Below the pieces are notes generated by a model. That model did not search any database. It was not told the DNA's origin and saw nothing but the letters and a program-made list of their open reading frames with translations. Position numbers and translations under genes: made by a program. From NCBI GenBank assembly GCA_045660745.1, contig JAZREJ010000024.1, forward strand, positions 14,446 through 78,445: DNA of 64,000 nucleotides. Reading direction: 5' to 3'. Source of the stretch: RGIG6353 sp045660745. GTDB lineage: Bacteria > Bacillota > Clostridia > Oscillospirales > SIG627. This document shows positions 60,363 to 64,000 of this stretch, in pieces (position 1 is the stretch's first letter; each line of letters starts with the position of its first letter).

Positions 60363-60395
60363 ATCCCGAAGATGAAAATCTTCGGGATTTTCTTT
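60363..60395 (+). terminator. Terminator after the lipoprotein gene
   Basis: An 11-bp perfect stem ATCCCGAAGAT with its complement around GAAA, then TTTCTTTTTTT. Confidence 0.9.
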
Positions 60396-60461
60396 TTTTA
60401 CTTGATTTTTATCTTTTGGAGTAGTAGAATAATATCAATGAATACGATGGGAGATTTTGTT

Positions 60462-61319
60462 ATGACTATTGAAAATATTGCAAAAATAAAGTTTGGTCAG
60501 GATGGCGCAATTTGGGGAGGCTTTCTCTTCAGATTTGATTCGGACGGATCGTGCGCTGTTTATGATATGAATAAGGTGAATGCAGGCGGTGCGCAGATAG
60601 AAATGCTGTCATCCTTTTTTCTCGACAGAATAGAAGATATAACCCCTCACAGTAACTCTGTGGTGTTTGGAACAGAGTATTACGAGGAAGGTGACGAATT
60701 TCCGCTTCTTTATTCAAACGTATACAATAATTATGCCGCAAAGCCCGATAAGCTTAAAGGCGTTTGCTGTGTTTACCGAATAGTCAGAAACGGTACCGAA
60801 TTCAAGACTGCTCTTGTCGGAATCATAAAAATTGCATTTGTTGATGATTATAGCCTTTGGAGCTCTTGCGACGAGGATGTGCGTCCGTTTGGTAATTTCG
60901 CTATCGACCGCGATACGGGGCTTTATTGGGCGTTTACCATGCGCGATAAGGCGGAATCTTCACGTTATTTCTCGTTTAAACTTCCGCCTCTTTCCGAATG
61001 GAAAAACGATAATGCGTTTGGTGTGCCCACTCTTGTTCTTGAAAAGGAAGACATAACAGATATGTTCGACGTGCCCTATCACCGTTACGTGCAGGGGGCA
61101 TGTGCACACGACGGAAAAATTTATTCTCTTGAAGGCTTTACAAACAGCCAAAATGCCCCCGCTGCCATGAGAGTCATATCGTGTGAGAATAAGTGCGAGG
61201 AGCTTTACGTTAAGTTTGCAGATTTCGGTATTGATATCGAGCCTGAATTCATAGATTTTTATGAAGGAGTGTGCTATTATTCGGATAATCAAGGAAATCT
61301 TTATACAATAGAGTATTAA
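60462..61319 (+). CDS. Conserved-type hypothetical protein
   Basis: I do not recognise this 285-residue soluble protein. It lacks a signal peptide and membrane segments. It is rich in short beta-strand-like segments ending in acidic turns (DGSCAVYDM, DTGLYWAFTM, DGKIYSLEGF, GVCYYSDNQGNLYTIEY), a rhythm suggestive of a beta-propeller with four to five repeats. The start at 60462 is chosen for GGGAGA 7 bases upstream; the frame is open further back to 60372 through a terminator, which is unlikely to be coding. It is followed by a bidirectional terminator. Confidence 0.5.
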   Translation: MTIENIAKIKFGQDGAIWGGFLFRFDSDGSCAVYDMNKVNAGGAQIEMLSSFFLDRIEDITPHSNSVVFGTEYYEEGDEFPLLYSNVYNNYAAKPDKLKGVCCVYRIVRNGTEFKTALVGIIKIAFVDDYSLWSSCDEDVRPFGNFAIDRDTGLYWAFTMRDKAESSRYFSFKLPPLSEWKNDNAFGVPTLVLEKEDITDMFDVPYHRYVQGACAHDGKIYSLEGFTNSQNAPAAMRVISCENKCEELYVKFADFGIDIEPEFIDFYEGVCYYSDNQGNLYTIEY

Positions 61320-61331
61320 ACCGATTAAAAT

Positions 61332-61365
61332 AAATGACCGAGCTCATAAAAAAGCTCGGTCATTT
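61332..61365. terminator. Bidirectional terminator
   Basis: A 13-bp perfect stem AAATGACCGAGCT (61332-61344) with 61353-61365, between convergent genes. Confidence 0.85.
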
Positions 61366-61367
61366 TG

Positions 61368-62111
61368 TTATAGGAAAGAAAGATATCTCTTTGAAACGTA
61401 GCCCTGCTGACCTGAATAGGAAATCTTGTACCAATTTCCGTTGCGTTCAAGCACCGTAACAGTCGCTCCGTTGGGTATTTTTCTGACGATTGGTGAGAAA
61501 ATTGTGGGTGCGGAACGCATATTAAGGCGTGAGCCCATGGTTACCACTTGTGCTGAGATGCCGTCCTCAGCTCCTTCTTCGTCAAGATATTCTATTATTG
61601 AATCAGTGAAGTTTTTGGCAATGGCATCTATGTTGTTCTTTATCCAGTCTGCATCCTCGGCATTGTCGTGATATGCAACTTCAACCAGTACCGCAGGGGC
61701 AGTGGTGCGCTTTAATTCCGCAAAGCTTGTAGAGGTTCTTGTTTTTACCTTGTCAGGATATGGGTATATGGACTTGAAGTTGTCAGCAACTATCTCTGCA
61801 AGAAGCTTGCCTCCTACACTTGTCGGATAATAATAAACGTCGGTGCCCATCAGACGGCCCGACAACGATTCGGGACCGGCATTTGAGTGGATGGCAAAAT
61901 GTAAAATAGGGCTTTTGAGATTTGAGTCAATAACTATCTGATTTACGTCCATGAGCGGAGAGTTTCTGTAGAAGCATATTCCCGCTTCGCTGAGATACAC
62001 CTCCATTCTGTCGGCAATAAGATTCATATAGTATTCTTCATTACCGCCGTTTACATACTCGTTGAATTGCTGGGCAGAGGGACTTAAATATACACAGGAA
62101 ATAATAATCAC
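61368..62111 (-). CDS. N-acetylmuramoyl-L-alanine amidase (Amidase_3) with SH3 domain
   Basis: A 247-residue cell-wall hydrolase. The amidase part (1-175) shows LSPSAQQFNEY near the start, the zinc-site Glu in GGNEEYY (about 25), the His in FAIHSNAGP (His75) and the catalytic Glu in LVEVAYHDN (Glu145). An SH3-type wall-binding domain follows (about 185-247, with LNMRSAPTIFSPIVRKIPNG). There is no signal peptide, as in some spore-mother-cell amidases of the CwlC/phage type. The start is a GTG with a poorly spaced AAGG, so it could be a few codons off. Confidence 0.85.
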   Translation of the reverse strand: MIIISCVYLSPSAQQFNEYVNGGNEEYYMNLIADRMEVYLSEAGICFYRNSPLMDVNQIVIDSNLKSPILHFAIHSNAGPESLSGRLMGTDVYYYPTSVGGKLLAEIVADNFKSIYPYPDKVKTRTSTSFAELKRTTAPAVLVEVAYHDNAEDADWIKNNIDAIAKNFTDSIIEYLDEEGAEDGISAQVVTMGSRLNMRSAPTIFSPIVRKIPNGATVTVLERNGNWYKISYSGQQGYVSKRYLSFL

Positions 62112-62300
62112 ACCTTTTTTATAGTTTTACTGTATTCTATGATAAAGCTTTCGTATTTGACACAAAAAGGCCGTAAAAGGCGTTATGCCCTTTACAGCCT
62201 TATCTTTAATTACCGAGAAAATTGCACAAGCTTTTGATTGGAACAAATGCTTGCTTGAATTTCGTGCGTGTCAGTGAACGCAGATGCCGTACATGACAGT
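62112..62300. other. Intergenic region with minus-strand terminator
   Basis: No gene seen. It contains the terminator hairpin at 62164-62198 (stem of 15 bp with two G-U type pairs) which on the minus strand ends in TTTTTGTG, placed after the CsaB-like gene. The remainder precedes the amidase gene and has no clear promoter. Confidence 0.6.
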
Positions 62301-64000
62301 TTATTTCAGTAAATTTACCGCAGTTTTTGCATCTTCCTTTGCTTTGCTTGCAAGCAAAGGCTTTTGTTCTTCAAGCTTTTTAACTATATTTGCATGGTTC
62401 TCCATTATTTCATCACACTTTTTAACAAGCTCTTCTTTTGTGAAGTTCTTCACCGAAAGAGTACAATCAAGACCGATATATTCAAGAAGTGAATCTATCT
62501 TGGGATCATACGAAATACCGATAGCGGGCGTGAGTGCGTTGGCTGAGAAGATGAGGAAGTGGAGCCTCATGCCGATGACGAATTTCATGTTCTGCATAAG
62601 AGTGACAAGTTCTTTTGCGGTTGCGTCAACAACAATCGGAATTTCTTCCCCGATAAGAGACTGTATCTCTTTTGATATCTCAAGATCGCGTGAGTTTTGC
62701 ATTGCAACGAATACAGGTGTGAGAGAGTACTTATTCATTATCTCCTTGCAAGTGCTTGCGATATTTTCGGCAAGCATTGGAGTTGAGTCCTTCCAATCTC
62801 TGAGCGATATTGCAAAGTGTTCGCGGTCTGTGGAGATGTTGTATCGCTCGCACAGCTTTTTGACCCATCTCTCTCCCGCACCTTCTATGCAGAATGCAGG
62901 GTCGGCTGTGACCTTTAATTCAAGCGTCGGGTCAAGCTTTGACAAGAGCTCTGCCGAGTTTGGCTCACGCAGGGTTATTGCATCAACACTGCTCAAGGCT
63001 TCAAGCGTTTTTTTTAGGTTTTTTTCTTTGCTTATGGGTCCGAAGCCGTTTGCCCAAACCATAACCTTTTTTTTGCGTTTCTTTGCACAGTTGATAAGCG
63101 AAAGATAGTACTTGAGTGACTTTGTGCTTGTCTCGTCCTGTAAAAGACTTCCGCCTCCGCTTATGAAAAGCTTGGTGTGACGCATGTTGGAGAGTATCTT
63201 GAAGACGTTATAGCGGTGAATACTGTTTACAAGATACCTCTTTTTTGTTTCTTTGGGGTTTGATGAAAGTACGGTTATCTTTGTGTCCGGGCGGATGTCC
63301 TTAATACTTTCGATGATTATCTGAAGCAGCGCATCGTCTCCGACGTTTCTGAATCCGTAATATCCGCTGATGAGCACTTCGGGATACTTGTAGTGACGGT
63401 AGGGGGTGAGAAGCTTATACATGTCGAGGTAATCCTGCGCCATGCGTTTTGCTGAGTAATAATTCTCGATGGTATCTTGATTGTAATGGGAAATATTATT
63501 TATTTCCTCGTCCGATGCCGTCATGATATGCTTCAAGTCCTCGAATATCATTTCTGTCGTTGGCATTACACAACCGCGGCAACAGTAATTGGTATCGTAG
63601 GAAATCTTGAATTTGTCTTCTCCGAATATTCCTATGTAGCCTTCGTTTCCGGCAATGACTACCGGCACTCCTGCCGCCATCGCCTCAAGTGCCGAACGCG
63701 ATACTCCGACAAAAGCATCGGAAAGTGCAACAAATTTGTTTATATCAATTCTCGGACCGGTCAAGGTTATGTATTCGTCGCCAATCTCGGCTTTTATTTT
63801 GCTCACGTGTGCGTTAAGCCTTTCAAAATCGTTTCCTCCGCCAACAATTATAAGTCTTGCACGGGGATTGATTTTTATAAGGTCGGACATTGCATTTGCC
63901 GCAAGATACGCTACAGCGCTTCTGTCTTCGTCAAGACGGCTGATGTAAACGATATTATAATTGTCTCTTGAAATTCCGAACTCAGCTTCAATGTCATCCG
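62301..64000 (-). CDS. Glycosyltransferase-CsaB pyruvyl transferase fusion (partial)
   Basis: The frame is open to the end of the window, so the N-terminus is missing. The visible part begins with the C-terminal half of a GT4-type glycosyltransferase (VYISRLDEDRS, LIIVGGGNDFERL, GVSRSALEAMAAGVPVV with the nucleotide-sugar Glu). From about residue 195 of the visible stretch it becomes a polysaccharide pyruvyl transferase of the CsaB type, with LISGYYGFRNVGDDALLQ, ISGGGSLLQDETS and GMRLHFLIFSA. CsaB pyruvylates secondary wall polymers that anchor S-layer (SLH) proteins. The fusion implies one polypeptide for glycosyl transfer and pyruvylation of wall polymer. Confidence 0.85.
   Translation of the reverse strand, partial: DDIEAEFGISRDNYNIVYISRLDEDRSAVAYLAANAMSDLIKINPRARLIIVGGGNDFERLNAHVSKIKAEIGDEYITLTGPRIDINKFVALSDAFVGVSRSALEAMAAGVPVVIAGNEGYIGIFGEDKFKISYDTNYCCRGCVMPTTEMIFEDLKHIMTASDEEINNISHYNQDTIENYYSAKRMAQDYLDMYKLLTPYRHYKYPEVLISGYYGFRNVGDDALLQIIIESIKDIRPDTKITVLSSNPKETKKRYLVNSIHRYNVFKILSNMRHTKLFISGGGSLLQDETSTKSLKYYLSLINCAKKRKKKVMVWANGFGPISKEKNLKKTLEALSSVDAITLREPNSAELLSKLDPTLELKVTADPAFCIEGAGERWVKKLCERYNISTDREHFAISLRDWKDSTPMLAENIASTCKEIMNKYSLTPVFVAMQNSRDLEISKEIQSLIGEEIPIVVDATAKELVTLMQNMKFVIGMRLHFLIFSANALTPAIGISYDPKIDSLLEYIGLDCTLSVKNFTKEELVKKCDEIMENHANIVKKLEEQKPLLASKAKEDAKTAVNLLK

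Overview
The window looks like chromosome of an uncultured, probably gut-associated member of the class Clostridia (Oscillospiraceae/Christensenellaceae-like). The supporting signs are moderately low GC, strong AGGAGG ribosome sites, consensus TTGACA-17-TATAAT promoters, sporulation-type genes (SpoVB-like flippase, truncated SigF/SigG-like factor, DacF-like carboxypeptidase, a tiny Cys-rich tail-anchored peptide) and a TetM-like GTPase fused to an NYN nuclease domain. No rRNA operon, complete tRNA, phage, IS transposase or CRISPR array was found. The species assignment is inference only.

Layout. 1-1.3 kb: the tail of a glycoside hydrolase, then a gene-free stretch packed with structure: a tRNA-3'-end-like inverted module and an array of seven small hairpins. 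1.3-12 kb: an M81 (MlrC-like) peptidase, the GTPase-NYN fusion, an AEC transporter, a ferredoxin-type aldo/keto reductase, a GNAT-like protein with two tandem class-I amidotransferase hydrolases, and an ABC-2 exporter. 12-21.5 kb: carbohydrate use, with an unrecognised large CAZyme-like protein, an MGH1-like glycosidase, a secreted clostripain-family lipoprotein, nagB-nagA and a divergent AraC regulator. 21.5-26 kb: SpoVB-like flippase, N-terminally truncated sporulation sigma factor, YajC, a BrkB/YihY-like membrane protein and an EamA transporter. 26-46 kb: mostly housekeeping: uvrB-uvrA, a radical SAM pair, yfbR-like, a HAD phosphatase, metG-tatD, a degenerate sensor-kinase-like protein, rpe, lnt, rsmA, a phosphoesterase, fucU-like, ribF and a DacF-like carboxypeptidase.

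46-52.7 kb holds an AraC-headed catabolic cluster: amidohydrolase, DegT-type aminotransferase, Gfo/Idh/MocA oxidoreductase and a LarA-family racemase. 52.7-54.9 kb holds an SdpR/SdpI-like repressor and immunity-type membrane protein beside an MBL-fold hydrolase. 55-60.3 kb is a complete sugar-type ABC importer (ATPase, two permeases, and a binding protein with an extra C-terminal membrane anchor), followed by a separate lipoprotein. 60.4-64 kb ends with an unknown protein, a cell-wall amidase with an SH3 domain, and a glycosyltransferase-CsaB fusion that runs off the end.

The strongest candidates for something undescribed are the hairpin array at 1052-1242 (stems vary but stay paired while an octamer between them is conserved), the neighbouring tRNA-derived inverted module, a structured RNA with its own terminator at about 38900-39010, the 50-residue Cys-rich membrane peptide at 34798-34950, and the amidohydrolase/DegT/Gfo-Idh/LarA pathway. 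All functional calls come from reading the sequence; no database search was run.
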